A DNA stretch of 64,000 bases from Amycolatopsis alba DSM 44262. GTDB taxonomy: Bacteria; Actinomycetota; Actinomycetes; Mycobacteriales; Pseudonocardiaceae. Shown here one piece after another: positions 35,885 to 45,385 of the stretch (the first letter of the stretch is position 1; every line of letters begins with the position of its first letter). A program made the translations under genes and the position numbers. Below the pieces are notes generated by a model. It saw only the letters and a program-made list of their open reading frames with translations, made no database searches and was not told the origin of the DNA. The stretch is from the NCBI RefSeq assembly GCF_000384215.1, contig NZ_KB913032.1, positions 5,323,602 to 5,387,601 of the forward strand, read 5' to 3'.

Positions 35885-37111
35885 ATGCGCGTGTTGTTGT
35901 CGGTGTGCGGAACCCGCGGAGACGTCGAAATCGCGGTGGCGCTCGCGGTCCGGTTGAGGGCGCTCGGGGTGGAGACGCGGATGTGCGCCCCGCCCGCCGC
36001 CGCGGAGCGGCTGGCCGAGGTCGAGGTGCCGCATGTGCCGGTCGGCCTGCCGCAGCACCTGATGTTGCAGGAGGGGATGCCGCCGCCACCGCCCGAGGAG
36101 GAGCGACGGCTCGAGGCCATGACGATCACCATGCAGTTCGACGCGATCCCCGCGGCGGCCGAAGGGTGCGTCGCGGTGGTGGCGGTCGGGGACGTGGCCG
36201 CCGCGACCGGCGCGCGGTCGGTGGCCGAGAAACTGGGTCTCCCGTTCTTCTACTCGGTCCCCAGCCCGGTCTATCTGCGGTCCCCGCACTTCCTGCCACC
36301 CGACGACGAGCCGACCACGCCGGGCGTGACCGACATCGACGTGCTGTGGGAGGAGCGGGTCCGGCGGTTCGACGACCGGCACCGGGACACGCTCAACGAG
36401 CAGCGGGCCGCGATCGGCCTGCCGCCGGTGGAGGACGTCTTCGGCTACGGCCACACCGATCAGCCGTGGCTTTCGGCGGATCCGGTGCTGGCCCCGCTGC
36501 AGCCGGACGTCGACGCCGTGCAGACCGGTGCGTGGATCCTGCCCGACGAACGGCCGCTCTCCGCGGAACTGGAGGCATTCCTGGCCGCCGGGCCGCCGCC
36601 GGTGTACATCGGTTTCGGCAGCTCGTCCGGACGCGGGATCGCCGACGCCGCGAAGCTCGCCGTCCAGGCGATTCGCGCCCACGGCCGCCGGGTGATCCTC
36701 TCCCGCGGCTGGACCGAGCTGGTCCTGCCCGACGACCGGGAAGATTGCTTCGCCATCGACGAGGTGAATCTCCAGGAGCTGTTCCGCCGGGTGGCCGCCG
36801 TCATCCACCACGGCAGCGCGGGCACGGAGCATCTGGCCACGCGGGCGGGCGTCCCCCAGCTCGTGATCCCCCGGAACACCGACCAGCCGTACTTCGCGGA
36901 GCGGGTGGCCGCTCTGGGTATCGGGGTGGCCCACGACGGTCCGACGCCGACCTTCGACTCACTGTCGGCCGGGCTCACCACCGTCCTCGCCCCGGAAACG
37001 CGTGCGCGGGCGGTGGCCGTGGCGGCCACCGTCCTCACCGACGGGGCGGCGGCGGCCGCGGAGCTGCTGCTGGCCGCGGTCGGCGCGGAGAAGCCGGCGG
37101 TTCCCGCGTGA
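35885..37111 (+). CDS. gtfA: Glycosyltransferase, GtfA/BgtA-like (amino-sugar transfer to Bht6)
   Basis: 408 aa, a GT-B-fold family 1 enzyme. The N-terminus [15 protein letters not shown], the [15 protein letters not shown] loop and the acceptor-side signature HHGSAGTEH...RNTDQPYF match the GtfA/BgtA group rather than GtfB, C, D or E. That group moves 4-epi-vancosamine or 4-oxovancosamine from dTDP to the beta-hydroxyl of residue 6. It is followed after 40 bp by a paralogue. Several blocks (the [13 protein letters not shown] region and the [21 protein letters not shown] region) are near-identical in DNA to that paralogue, suggesting homogenisation. Regiochemistry is assigned by subgroup resemblance only. 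Confidence 0.85.
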   Translation: MRVLLSVCGTRGDVEIAVALAVRLRALGVETRMCAPPAAAERLAEVEVPHVPVGLPQHLMLQEGMPPPPPEEERRLEAMTITMQFDAIPAAAEGCVAVVAVGDVAAATGARSVAEKLGLPFFYSVPSPVYLRSPHFLPPDDEPTTPGVTDIDVLWEERVRRFDDRHRDTLNEQRAAIGLPPVEDVFGYGHTDQPWLSADPVLAPLQPDVDAVQTGAWILPDERPLSAELEAFLAAGPPPVYIGFGSSSGRGIADAAKLAVQAIRAHGRRVILSRGWTELVLPDDREDCFAIDEVNLQELFRRVAAVIHHGSAGTEHLATRAGVPQLVIPRNTDQPYFAERVAALGIGVAHDGPTPTFDSLSAGLTTVLAPETRARAVAVAATVLTDGAAAAAELLLAAVGAEKPAVPA

Positions 37112-37151
37112 ACCACACCGAACCGGAACCCAGGGAACGGGGAACCAAGTA

Positions 37152-38378
37152 ATGCGTGTGCTGTTGGCGACGTGCGGAAGCCGCGGAGACGTCGAACCAC
37201 TGGTGGCCTTGGCGGTCCGTCTGCGGGAGTCCGGCGCGGAGCCGCTGATGTGCGCCCCGCCGGACTGCGCGGACCGGCTGGCCGAGGTCGGCGTGCCGCA
37301 TGTGCCGCTCGGTCAGTCGGCGCGTCCGTCGGCCGGGCAAGCGAAGCCCTTCACGGCGGAGGACATGCTCCGGTTCACCTCCGACACGATCGCCACGCAG
37401 TTCGACCAGATCCCGGCGGCCGCCGAGGGCTGTGCCGCCGTGGTGACGACCGGACTGCTGGCCGCCGCGCTCGGCGTGCGGTCGGTGGCCGAGAAGCTGG
37501 GCATCCCCTACTTCTACGGCTTCCACTGCCCGAGCTATGTGCCGTCGCCGTACTACGCGCCGCCGCCGCCTCTCGGCGAGCCGCCCGCCCCGGAAGGGAC
37601 CGACATCCGGGCGCTGTGGGAGCGGAACAACCAGAGCGCCTTCCGGAGGTACGGCGGCCCGCTCAACGAGCAGCGGGCCGCGATCGGCCTGCCGCCGGTG
37701 ACGGATATCTTCGGCCACGGCTACACCGATCACCCGTGGATGGCGGCGGATCCGGTCCTGGCCCCGATGCAGCCGACGGATCTCGACGCCGTGCAGACCG
37801 GCGCGTGGATCCTGCCCGACGAACGGCCGCTTTCCGCGGAGCTGGAGGCGTTCCTGGCCGCCGGACCGCCGCCGGTCTACCTGGGATTCGGCAGCCTGCG
37901 TGCCCCCGCTGACGCCGCGAAGGTGGCCATCGAAGCGATCCGCGCCCACGGCCACCGGGTGATCCTCTCGCGTGGCTGGGCCGATCTGGTCCTGCCCGAC
38001 GACCGGGACGACTGTTTCGCCACCGGCGAAGTGAACCAGCAGGTGCTGTTCGGCCGGGTGGCCGCCGTCATCCACCACGGCGGCGCGGGTACGACGCATG
38101 TGGCCGCGCGGGCGGGCGCCCCTCAGATCCTGGTGCCCCAGATCGCGGACCAGCCGTACTACGCCGGCCGGGTGGCCGAACTGGGTATCGGGGTGGCCCA
38201 CGACGGTCCGACCCCGACCTTCGACACCCTGTCGGCCGCGCTCACCACGGCCCTCGCCCCGGAAACGGCCGCGCGGGCGGCGGAGGTGGCGGGCACCGTC
38301 CTCACCGACGGGGCCGCGGCGGCCGCGGACCTGATCTTCACCGCGGTCGGCCGGGAAAAGCCCGCCGTTCCAGCCTGA
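37152..38378 (+). CDS. gtfB: Glycosyltransferase, GtfB/GtfE/BgtB-like (glucosylation of Hpg4)
   Basis: 408 aa, a GT-B family 1 enzyme. The run from [21 protein letters not shown] through [18 protein letters not shown], and HHGGAGTTH...[10 protein letters not shown], resemble the aglycone glucosyltransferases GtfB, GtfE and BgtB. These add glucose from an NDP-glucose to the phenol of Hpg4 on the cross-linked aglycone. The ATG at 37152 follows an AGGGAACGGGGAA stretch. No third transferase (GtfC/GtfD/BgtC, which decorate the glucose) follows; the next gene is the sugar C-methyltransferase. The predicted product thus has one glucose and one amino sugar at different sites. Confidence 0.85.
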   Translation: MRVLLATCGSRGDVEPLVALAVRLRESGAEPLMCAPPDCADRLAEVGVPHVPLGQSARPSAGQAKPFTAEDMLRFTSDTIATQFDQIPAAAEGCAAVVTTGLLAAALGVRSVAEKLGIPYFYGFHCPSYVPSPYYAPPPPLGEPPAPEGTDIRALWERNNQSAFRRYGGPLNEQRAAIGLPPVTDIFGHGYTDHPWMAADPVLAPMQPTDLDAVQTGAWILPDERPLSAELEAFLAAGPPPVYLGFGSLRAPADAAKVAIEAIRAHGHRVILSRGWADLVLPDDRDDCFATGEVNQQVLFGRVAAVIHHGGAGTTHVAARAGAPQILVPQIADQPYYAGRVAELGIGVAHDGPTPTFDTLSAALTTALAPETAARAAEVAGTVLTDGAAAAADLIFTAVGREKPAVPA

Positions 38379-38407
38379 ACCACCCCGAGCAAGCTCAGAG
38401 GAGACGC

Positions 38408-39634
38408 ATGTCCACCACGTCCCGGTGCCGGATCTGTGACGGCACCGTCACCGAATTCATCGATCTCGGCCGCCAGCCGCTTTCGGACGCGTTCGTGGTT
38501 CCCGGCGACGAGAAGAAGGAGTTCTTCTTCCGGCTCGCCACCGGGATCTGCGAGTCCTGCACGATGGTGCAGCTGATGGAAGAGGTCCCGAGGGACCTGA
38601 TGTTCCACGAGGCGTACCCGTACCACTCGTCCGGTTCGGCCTTCATGCGCACGCATTTCCACGACCTGGCCAAACGCCTGCTGACCACGGAGCTGACCGG
38701 CGAAGACCCGTTCATCGTCGAACTCGGCTGCAACGACGGCATCATGCTCAAGGCCATCGCCGAAGCCGGTGTGCGCCAGCTCGGCGTCGAGCCCTCCGGT
38801 GGTGTCGCGGATCTGGCCGCGGCCAAGGGGATCCGCGTCCGCAAGGACTTCTTCGAAGAGGCGACGGCCGCCGACATCCGTGAGAACGACGGCCCCGCCG
38901 ACGTGATCTACGCGGCCAACACCCTGTGCCACATCCCTTACATGGACTCGATCCTGAAGGGTGTCACCACGCTGCTCGGCCCGAACGGCGTTTTCGTGTT
39001 CGAGGACCCGTACCTCGGTGACATCGTCGAGCGCACGTCGTTCGACCAGATCTACGACGAGCATTTCTTCTTCTTCACGGCGCGCTCGGTCCAGGAGATG
39101 GCCAAGCGCAACGGCCTCGAACTCGTGGACGTCGAACGCATCCCGGTGCACGGCGGCGAGGTCCGGTACACCCTCGCCCTCGCCGGGGCGCGCAAGCCGT
39201 CCGAGGCCGTGGCGGAACTGCTGGCGTGGGAGGCCGAGCGCAAGCTGTCGGAGGTCGCCACGCTGGAACGCTTCGCCGCCAACGTGAAGAAGATCAAGGA
39301 AGACCTGATCGCGTTGCTGACCAAGCTCCGCGCCGAGGGCAAGCGTGTCGTCGGCTACGGCGCGACGGCCAAGAGCGCCACGGTGACCAACTTCTGTGGT
39401 ATCACCCCGGATCTGGTGGAGTTCATCTCGGACACCACACCGGCCAAACAGGGCAGGCTCAGCCCCGGTCAGCACATCCCGGTGCGCGAGTACCGGGAAT
39501 TCGCCGGTGACCACCCGGACTACGCACTGCTGTTCGCCTGGAACCACGCCGACGAGATCATGAACGCGGAGCAGGGTTTCCGTGACGCCGGTGGGCAGTG
39601 GATCCGGTACGTGCCGAACGTGCACGTGAGCTGA
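38408..39634 (+). CDS. evaC: NDP-hexose 3-C-methyltransferase (EvaC/DvaC)
   Basis: 408 aa, an SAM-dependent sugar C-methyltransferase of the EvaC/TylCIII family. It adds the C3 branch methyl typical of vancosamine-type sugars. Zn-binding cysteine pairs lie at the N-terminus (Cys7, Cys10, Cys48, Cys51), SAM motif I is VELGCNDGIM, and the C-terminal GYGATAKSATVTNF block is typical of the family. The ATG at 38408 has AGAGGAG just upstream. It is separated from evaA, B, D and E by about 11 kb, as in other clusters of this type, but must act with them. Confidence 0.92.
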   Translation: MSTTSRCRICDGTVTEFIDLGRQPLSDAFVVPGDEKKEFFFRLATGICESCTMVQLMEEVPRDLMFHEAYPYHSSGSAFMRTHFHDLAKRLLTTELTGEDPFIVELGCNDGIMLKAIAEAGVRQLGVEPSGGVADLAAAKGIRVRKDFFEEATAADIRENDGPADVIYAANTLCHIPYMDSILKGVTTLLGPNGVFVFEDPYLGDIVERTSFDQIYDEHFFFFTARSVQEMAKRNGLELVDVERIPVHGGEVRYTLALAGARKPSEAVAELLAWEAERKLSEVATLERFAANVKKIKEDLIALLTKLRAEGKRVVGYGATAKSATVTNFCGITPDLVEFISDTTPAKQGRLSPGQHIPVREYREFAGDHPDYALLFAWNHADEIMNAEQGFRDAGGQWIRYVPNVHVS

Positions 39635-39640
39635 CCCGCC

Positions 39641-40447
39641 ATGTCCCGAGTTCTCGACGCGGGCCGGATCCTGGCGATCTCCCCGCATTTGGACGACGCG
39701 GCCCTGTCCTTCGGGGCAGGGCTCGCCTTGGCGGTGCGGAACGGCGCGAAGGCGACCGTGCACACGGTGTTCGCCGGTACCGGGGCGCCCCCGTACTCGC
39801 CGGCGGCGGAGCGGATGCACTCGATCTGGGGTCTCACACCGGATCAAGACGCTTCGCTTCATCGCCGGAACGAGGACATCGCCGCACTCGGCCGGCTGGG
39901 CGTCGACTACCGGCACAGCTCCTTCCTCGACGCCATTTACCGCAAGGCGCCGGACGGCCGCTGGCTGGCCGACAACGTGCCGGGCCGTCAGAAGCTGGCC
40001 ATCGGCAAGCAGTCGCCGCAGGGTGATCCGGAGCTGTTCGCGGCGGTGCGGAAGGACATCGAGTCGGCCGTCGACGAGTGTGCCCCGGCGCTGATCCTGA
40101 CCTGCGCGGCGGTCAGCGGCCATATCGACAACGAAATCGCGCGAGACGCCACGCTGCTCGTCGCGCGCGAGAAGGACATTCCGGTGCGACTGTGGGAAGA
40201 CCTTCCCCACGGGATCTTCGCGCCGGGAACCGCCGAACTGCCGAAGGGCTTTCAACTCGGCCCACCCGACTTCGGCTCCGTCACGGCGGAGGTTCGGACA
40301 CGGAAATTCGAAGCGCTGCGGCTCTATTCGTCTCAGATGTTGATGCTCCACGGTCCCGACAAGGATTTCTTCGCGCTGCTCGACGGGCACGCCGCGAAAT
40401 CCTCGCCGCGGGGTGACTACGGCGAGACGACCTGGCCGGTCAGCTGA
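39641..40447 (+). CDS. PIG-L/LmbE-family deacetylase, substrate unclear
   Basis: 268 aa, a metal-dependent N-acetyl-sugar deacetylase fold. The metal motif is ISPHLDDAALSFG (His16, Asp18, Asp19) with a later SGHIDNE. In teicoplanin the homologue removes the acetyl group from a GlcNAc on Hpg4. Here no GlcNAc transferase is present, and homologues (orf2) also occur in balhimycin-type clusters without an obvious substrate. It may be an evolutionary leftover, or act on another sugar intermediate or a self-protection step. The ATG at 39641 lies 6 bp after evaC, so it is certainly co-transcribed. Confidence 0.85.
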   Translation: MSRVLDAGRILAISPHLDDAALSFGAGLALAVRNGAKATVHTVFAGTGAPPYSPAAERMHSIWGLTPDQDASLHRRNEDIAALGRLGVDYRHSSFLDAIYRKAPDGRWLADNVPGRQKLAIGKQSPQGDPELFAAVRKDIESAVDECAPALILTCAAVSGHIDNEIARDATLLVAREKDIPVRLWEDLPHGIFAPGTAELPKGFQLGPPDFGSVTAEVRTRKFEALRLYSSQMLMLHGPDKDFFALLDGHAAKSSPRGDYGETTWPVS

Positions 40448-40484
40448 ATTCAGGGACGCTTCAAACGATCAGGGGGTTTGTTTC

Positions 40485-41303
40485 ATGGGTGATCAAGCAG
40501 TGCGGACCGCGCATTCGGACGTCCTGCTCGCCTCGGCGGGCGAGCGGGGCGTCCTGTGCGATTTCTACGGCGAAGCCGCCGCGGACACCTACCGGGATCT
40601 GGTCGAGGACGGGGACGGCACTTCGGAAGCGCAGGCGTTCGCCGCCCGCGTCCACCCGGTGTCCGCGCCGGTACTGGAACTCGCGGCCGGAGTGGGCAGG
40701 CTGAGTTTTCCTTTTCTGGAATTCGGCTGGGAGCTGACCGCCTTGGAGCTGTCGGCCACGGTGGTCGCCGCCTTCCGGGAGCGGCTGGCGAAGGAGCCAG
40801 CGGACGTCCGGGATCGGTGCACGGTGGTTCAGGCGGACATGAGCGCCTTCTCGCTGGGCAAGACCTTCGGGACGGTCGTCATCAGCTCGGGTTCGATCAA
40901 CGAACTGGACGAGTACGACAGGAGCCGGGTGTACGCGGCGGTTCGCGAACATCTCGACCCCGGCGGGAAATTTCTGCTCAGCCTGGAGCTGGGGAAGCCC
41001 GGCGAGCCGGAACCGATGGAGCGACGGCAGGAGCTGACCGGGCGAAGCGGACGGCGGCACGCCTTGCACGTGAAGGTCGTGCCGTCGGAAGAGATCCAGG
41101 AAATCACGATCTACCCCGCCGACGAAACGGCTGATCCCTTCGTCGTCTGCACGCATCGCAGAAGGCTCGTCCCGTCGGATCGGACGGTGCGGGAACTCGT
41201 GCGGGCGGGCTTCGACGTGATCTCGCAGACACCGTTCGCGTCGAGCGAGGCAGGCCGTGAAGACATGTTGCTGGTGGAAGCGGTCACCCCAGCCGTGCGG
41301 TGA
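40485..41303 (+). CDS. mtfA: SAM-dependent N-methyltransferase (N-terminal Leu methylation)
   Basis: 272 aa, class I SAM fold with motif I VLELAAGVGRLSF at about 65. Homologues (MtfA in chloroeremomycin, Bmt in balhimycin) methylate the amine of D-Leu1 of the heptapeptide or glycopeptide. The start at 40485 is the first in-frame ATG after the deacetylase stop. Its 3' end overlaps the 3' end of hpgT on the opposite strand by 20 bp, so the two genes converge with no room for a separate terminator. Alternative: a sugar N-methyltransferase, less likely given its close resemblance and position. Confidence 0.88.
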   Translation: MGDQAVRTAHSDVLLASAGERGVLCDFYGEAAADTYRDLVEDGDGTSEAQAFAARVHPVSAPVLELAAGVGRLSFPFLEFGWELTALELSATVVAAFRERLAKEPADVRDRCTVVQADMSAFSLGKTFGTVVISSGSINELDEYDRSRVYAAVREHLDPGGKFLLSLELGKPGEPEPMERRQELTGRSGRRHALHVKVVPSEEIQEITIYPADETADPFVVCTHRRRLVPSDRTVRELVRAGFDVISQTPFASSEAGREDMLLVEAVTPAVR

Positions 41304-42588
41304 TGAGCGCCGCGAGCCTGCTCACGCCCTCCTGGATCAGTTCCGGCGTGAGCAGGCTGATGGACAGCCGCAGCTGGTTGAACCCGTCTTTGCCGCCGTA
41401 GAAGTGATGCATCGGGGTGAACAGCACACCGTGGTCGCGGGCGGCGTGGGCCAGCAGTTCGTCGTCGACGACGAAGGGCACGGTGACGGTGACGAAGAAC
41501 CCGCCCGTCGGGGTGTTCCAGCGGACCCCGGCCAGCCCGCCGAGCCTGCGGTCGAGTTCGGCCAGTGTCAGATGGAGATTGCGCTGGTAGATGGCGGTTT
41601 CCCGGACGTTGGCCTTGGTCAGGCTGTAGTCGTTGAGCAGCAGCTTCCCGGCGATCACCGCCTGGGCGATGGGGGAGGTGTTCACCGTGAGCATCCCCTT
41701 GAGCTTGGAGAGCTGGTCGGCGAACAGGCCGCCCCCCGCCACCCGCTGATCCGCCACCGCGTAGCCGACACGGGCGCCGGGCATCCCGGTCTTGGCGAAG
41801 GAACCGATGTAGACCACGGTCCCCGAGCGGTCGAGCGCCTTCAGCGTCGGGAGCCGCTCGGCTCCGAAAAGCCCGTACGCGTTGTCCTCCAGCAGAAGGA
41901 TCCCGTTGGCCTCGGCGACATCGAGCAGCCGGTGGCGGGCGGGCAGATCCATGCTGGTGCCGGTGGGGTTGGCGAAGTTGGGGGTCACGTAACAGGCCCG
42001 GACCCGCTTGCCCTGTTCGTCGGCCCGCTTCAGCTGCAGGACGAGGTCCTCGGGGTCGATGCCGTTCTCGGTGGAGCGGACCGGCCAGACGGGGGTGTCG
42101 GTGAGCAGCGCCGCCCCGGTCAGGCCGACGTAGGTGGGGGCGGGAGCGAGCAGCACGTCCCGCTCGTCGGCCCGCAGGGTGCGGAGCACGAGGAACATGG
42201 CCTCCTGCGCGCCGACGGTGACGACCACGGATTCCGGGGCGGCGTCGATGTTCTCGTCCTCGGCGAGGTTGCGCGCGATGATGTCGGCGATGATGCCCTT
42301 GGTGGTGCCGTACTGGAACAGCGCGCGGGTGACCCCGGCCTCGTCCACTTTCCGATCGCGCCGGAGATGCTCGCAATAGGCGTCGAGGTAATCGTGAATG
42401 AGCCGGATGTCGAAGAACTCTTCGTACGGACGGCCTGCCGCCATGGAAATGGCCACAGGGTATTCGTCGATCAGCTCGTTCAGCAGATTCATCGACGAGA
42501 TCGCCGGATCGGTGAGCGATCCGTGCAGCGTTTCCATGCTCAAGTGAGTGGACAAACCGTTCGAATTCATAAATGCTAGAATTTCCAT
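41284..42588 (-). CDS. hpgT: Aromatic aminotransferase for Hpg and Dpg (HpgT)
   Basis: 434 aa, a PLP fold type I aminotransferase. It converts 4-hydroxyphenylglyoxylate (from Hmo) to L-Hpg and 3,5-dihydroxyphenylglyoxylate (from DpgC) to L-Dpg, using tyrosine as amino donor, as known for HpgT/Pgat. The PLP lysine is in GSFAKTGMPGARVGY, and NFANPTGTSM and DNAYGLFG are typical of the class. The start at 42588 (MEILAF) is chosen by family likeness; a second ATG at 42570 (MNSNG) is possible, and neither has a strong ribosome site. It is the only biosynthetic gene of the cluster on the minus strand, divergent from bhp and convergent with mtfA. Confidence 0.92.
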   Translation of the reverse strand: MEILAFMNSNGLSTHLSMETLHGSLTDPAISSMNLLNELIDEYPVAISMAAGRPYEEFFDIRLIHDYLDAYCEHLRRDRKVDEAGVTRALFQYGTTKGIIADIIARNLAEDENIDAAPESVVVTVGAQEAMFLVLRTLRADERDVLLAPAPTYVGLTGAALLTDTPVWPVRSTENGIDPEDLVLQLKRADEQGKRVRACYVTPNFANPTGTSMDLPARHRLLDVAEANGILLLEDNAYGLFGAERLPTLKALDRSGTVVYIGSFAKTGMPGARVGYAVADQRVAGGGLFADQLSKLKGMLTVNTSPIAQAVIAGKLLLNDYSLTKANVRETAIYQRNLHLTLAELDRRLGGLAGVRWNTPTGGFFVTVTVPFVVDDELLAHAARDHGVLFTPMHHFYGGKDGFNQLRLSISLLTPELIQEGVSRLAALITARLG

Positions 42589-42805
42589 TCGGCGCCGAAG
42601 TGTCAAGCGGGGTCCGTGGACGCGAATCGCGCCGAATTGTCCATGTCCAGTACCAAGTACTCCAGATAATCGGATTCTGCGGGTACGGTCGTCTCTGTGC
42701 GCTGTGGAACTGGGGCCGCGCACTCCACATCGGACTAAGCCTGCGTCGGCGGAATTCGACGGCCGCTGTGCCGCTGCGCGCCGTCGGTGATCGGGAAGGA
42801 CCATC
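42589..42805. promoter_or_regulatory. Divergent hpgT/bhp control region
   Basis: 217 bp between the divergent starts of hpgT and bhp, so it must hold promoters for both directions. It contains GTGTCAAGCGG (42600-42610), which recurs upstream of hmaS at 46602-46612. It also contains two adjacent GTCCA half-motifs (42639 and 42645) and a GTAC-CAA-GTAC repeat (42651-42661). A full GTCCAA-N17-TTGGAC operator is not found. Read on the minus strand, the shared motif contains TTGACA, but it lies very close to hpgT. Confidence 0.5.
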
Positions 42806-43636
42806 ATGCTGATGACAACCGAGAACGGGATCCGGTTGTCTTACCACGATCAAGGCGACGGTCCGGCGGTGCTGTTGCTGACCGGCACCGGAGCGCCGAG
42901 TTCCGTCTGGGACCTGCATCAGGTACCGGTGCTCCGCGCCGCCGGATTCCGCGTGATCACCATGGACAACCGCGGGATACCGCCGAGCGACGACGGCGCG
43001 GGCGGGTTCACCATCGAGAACCTGGTCGAGGACGTGGCCGCCCTGATCGACTATCTCGACGCCATGCCGTGCCGCGTGATCGGCACGTCGATGGGGTCGT
43101 ATGTCGCGCAGGAGCTGGCACTGGCCCGTCCGGAGCTGCTGGACTCGGTCCTGCTGATGGCGGCCTGCGGCAGGAGCAGCCTCGTCCAGCGGGAGCTCGC
43201 GGAAGGCGAAGCGAAGCTGATCGAGCAGGGAGTCGAGCTGCCACCGGGTTTCCTCGCCGCCGTCCGGGCCATGCACAACCTGGGTCCCGCGACCCTCGCC
43301 GACGACGACCTCGCCGGCGACTGGCTCGACCTGTTCGCCGCGGCGGGGCCGTGGGGGCCGGGTGTCCGGGAGCAGCTGCTGCTGAGCGCGCTGCCCGACC
43401 GCCTCGACGCCTACGGCTCGATCAAGGTGCCCTGTCACGTCGTCTCGTTCGAACACGACCTCGTGGCGCCACCGGCCGCCGGACGCGAGCTGGCCGCCGC
43501 GATCCCCGGCGCGACCCACCGCACGGTCGCCGGGTGCGGGCATTTCGGCTACCTGGAGAACCCGGAAGCGGTGAACCGCGAGCTGATCCGGTTCCTCCGC
43601 ACCGAATCCCGCGAGACACTGGGAGAGACCGCATGA
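42806..43636 (+). CDS. bhp: Alpha/beta-hydrolase, Bht-PCP thioesterase
   Basis: 276 aa. First annotated in balhimycin as a haloperoxidase, Bhp was later shown to release beta-hydroxytyrosine from the BpsD carrier domain. The nucleophile elbow GTSMGSY has Ser at about 95, and the late GHFGYLENP supplies the His. The ATG at 42806 has GGAAGGA 6 bases upstream. The stop overlaps the bpsD start (ATGA). Together with bpsD and oxyD it forms the Bht cassette: BpsD loads Tyr, OxyD hydroxylates it, Bhp frees it. Confidence 0.92.
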   Translation: MLMTTENGIRLSYHDQGDGPAVLLLTGTGAPSSVWDLHQVPVLRAAGFRVITMDNRGIPPSDDGAGGFTIENLVEDVAALIDYLDAMPCRVIGTSMGSYVAQELALARPELLDSVLLMAACGRSSLVQRELAEGEAKLIEQGVELPPGFLAAVRAMHNLGPATLADDDLAGDWLDLFAAAGPWGPGVREQLLLSALPDRLDAYGSIKVPCHVVSFEHDLVAPPAAGRELAAAIPGATHRTVAGCGHFGYLENPEAVNRELIRFLRTESRETLGETA

Positions 43637-45369
43637 CCGTCCTTTCGGCGGCCACGACACCGGCACTGTTCGAGGCGACCGCGGCCGTGCTGCCGGATCG
43701 GCCCGCGGTGGCGATGGACACCACCACCCTCACCTACGCCGAGCTGAACGGCGAGGCCAACCGGCTCGCCCGGCGGCTCGTGGCGCACGGCGCAGGCCCG
43801 GAGCACCTGGTCGCGCTGGCCATGCCGAGGTCGATCGAGTTCGTCATCGCGATCCTGGCCGTGCACAAGGCGGGAGCCGCGTACGTGCCGGTCGACCCGG
43901 ACTATCCGGAGGAACGCAAACGGCACATGCTGGACGACACCGCGGCGCGGATCGTGCTGTGCCTGCCGGGCCAGGAGGTGCCCGGTGCCGCCGTCGTCGT
44001 GAGCGTGGAACGGGAACCGGGGGTGTCCGAACCGGACTTGGACGACGGGGACCGGCTCGGCCCGTTGCGGCCCGACCATCCCGCGTACGTCATCTACACC
44101 TCGGGCTCGACGGGCAAGCCGAAGGGCGTGCTGGTCACCCATCGCGGGATCCCGAACCTGGCCGACGACTACGTGCGCCGTCAGGCGCTGGTGCCGGAAA
44201 GCAGGTTGCTGGCCTTCGCTTCCCCCAGCTTCGACGCCGCGGTCGCCGAGTTCTGGCCGATCTGGCAGGCGGGCGGCTGCCTGGTGCTGGCCGCCACGCC
44301 GGATCTGGTCCCCGGCGAGCCGCTCGGCAGGCTGGTGCGGGATCAGGGCATCACCCACATCACGCTGCCGCCGTCGGCGCTGGCGCCGCTGGAGGAGTCG
44401 GGTGGCCTGCCCGCCGGGCTGACGCTGCTGGTGGCGGGCGAGGCGTGCCCGGCCCCGGTCGCGAAACGCTGGGCGATGGACCGCGTGATGATCAACGCGT
44501 ACGGCCCGACCGAGGTCACCGTGGCGGTGACCGCGAGTGAGCCGCTGACCGGGGAGGACACCCCGCCGATCGGCAGGCCGATCACCGGTGTCCGTACTTA
44601 CGTGCTGGACGAGCTGCTGCGGCCCGTCCCGGACGGGGACGTGGGCGAGCTGTACACGATAGGCCCCGGTCTCGCCCGCGGCTACCTCCGGCGGCCCGCC
44701 GCGACCGCGGTGCGATTCCTGCCGGATCCGTTCGGCGAGCCGGGCGGCCGCATGTACCGCACCGGCGACCGGGTGCGGAAGCGTCCGGACGGGCAGTTCG
44801 TCTTCGTCGGCCGGGTCGACGACCAGCTGAAGGTCCGCGGCCACCGGATCGAACCCGGCGAGGTCGAAGCCGCCCTGCTCGCCGTGGACGGCGTGGCCCA
44901 GGCGGTGGTGACCGCGCACGACAACCGGCTCGTCGCCTACGTGGTCGGCGCCGGCGGCGGACGCGTGGCGGCCGAAGACCTCCTCCCGCCGCTGCGCGAG
45001 CGGATGCCGTCCTACCTGGTGCCGGATGTCGTGGTCAGCCTGCCGAAACTGCCGGTGTCGCCGAACGGCAAGGTCGACCGGACCGCCCTGCCCACTCCCG
45101 AAGAGGAGAGCGCCGAGCGCGCGGCTTCGGGACGGGCGCCGGGCACCCCGACGGAGATCCTGCTCGCCGAACTGTTCGCCGACGTGCTCGGCGTCGCCAG
45201 TGTCGGCGTCGAGGACAGCTTCTTCGAGATCGGCGGCCATTCACTGCTCGCGACCCGTGTGGTGGGCCGCATCCGCGAAAGCCTGAAGATCCGGCTGAGG
45301 GTGCAGGCCTTCTTCGACGCGCCGACCGTGGCGCAGCTCGCCAAGGTGCTCGACGGCGCACTCACCTGA
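43633..45369 (+). CDS. bpsD: Stand-alone A-PCP didomain NRPS loading tyrosine
   Basis: 578 aa: an A domain (about 1-490) and a carrier domain with GGHS, Ser at about 537. Pocket residues aligned by eye read DAATLAAVA. The GPA homologues activate L-tyrosine as the substrate for OxyD, and that function is taken from the family and neighbours rather than from the code alone. Core motifs [18 protein letters not shown] and YRTGDRVR are intact. The ATG overlaps the bhp stop. Unlike the modular synthetases its carrier has GGHS rather than GGDS, as expected for a carrier not followed by an E domain. Confidence 0.93.
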   Translation: MTVLSAATTPALFEATAAVLPDRPAVAMDTTTLTYAELNGEANRLARRLVAHGAGPEHLVALAMPRSIEFVIAILAVHKAGAAYVPVDPDYPEERKRHMLDDTAARIVLCLPGQEVPGAAVVVSVEREPGVSEPDLDDGDRLGPLRPDHPAYVIYTSGSTGKPKGVLVTHRGIPNLADDYVRRQALVPESRLLAFASPSFDAAVAEFWPIWQAGGCLVLAATPDLVPGEPLGRLVRDQGITHITLPPSALAPLEESGGLPAGLTLLVAGEACPAPVAKRWAMDRVMINAYGPTEVTVAVTASEPLTGEDTPPIGRPITGVRTYVLDELLRPVPDGDVGELYTIGPGLARGYLRRPAATAVRFLPDPFGEPGGRMYRTGDRVRKRPDGQFVFVGRVDDQLKVRGHRIEPGEVEAALLAVDGVAQAVVTAHDNRLVAYVVGAGGGRVAAEDLLPPLRERMPSYLVPDVVVSLPKLPVSPNGKVDRTALPTPEEESAERAASGRAPGTPTEILLAELFADVLGVASVGVEDSFFEIGGHSLLATRVVGRIRESLKIRLRVQAFFDAPTVAQLAKVLDGALT

Positions 45370-45385
45370 TCTGGAGAACCCCTTC

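Noticed and set aside
42806..43636. Bhp as a haloperoxidase providing chlorination
   Set aside because: It is a serine hydrolase by fold, linked to bpsD, and family work shows release of Bht from the carrier. The flavin halogenase at 34381 accounts for chlorination.
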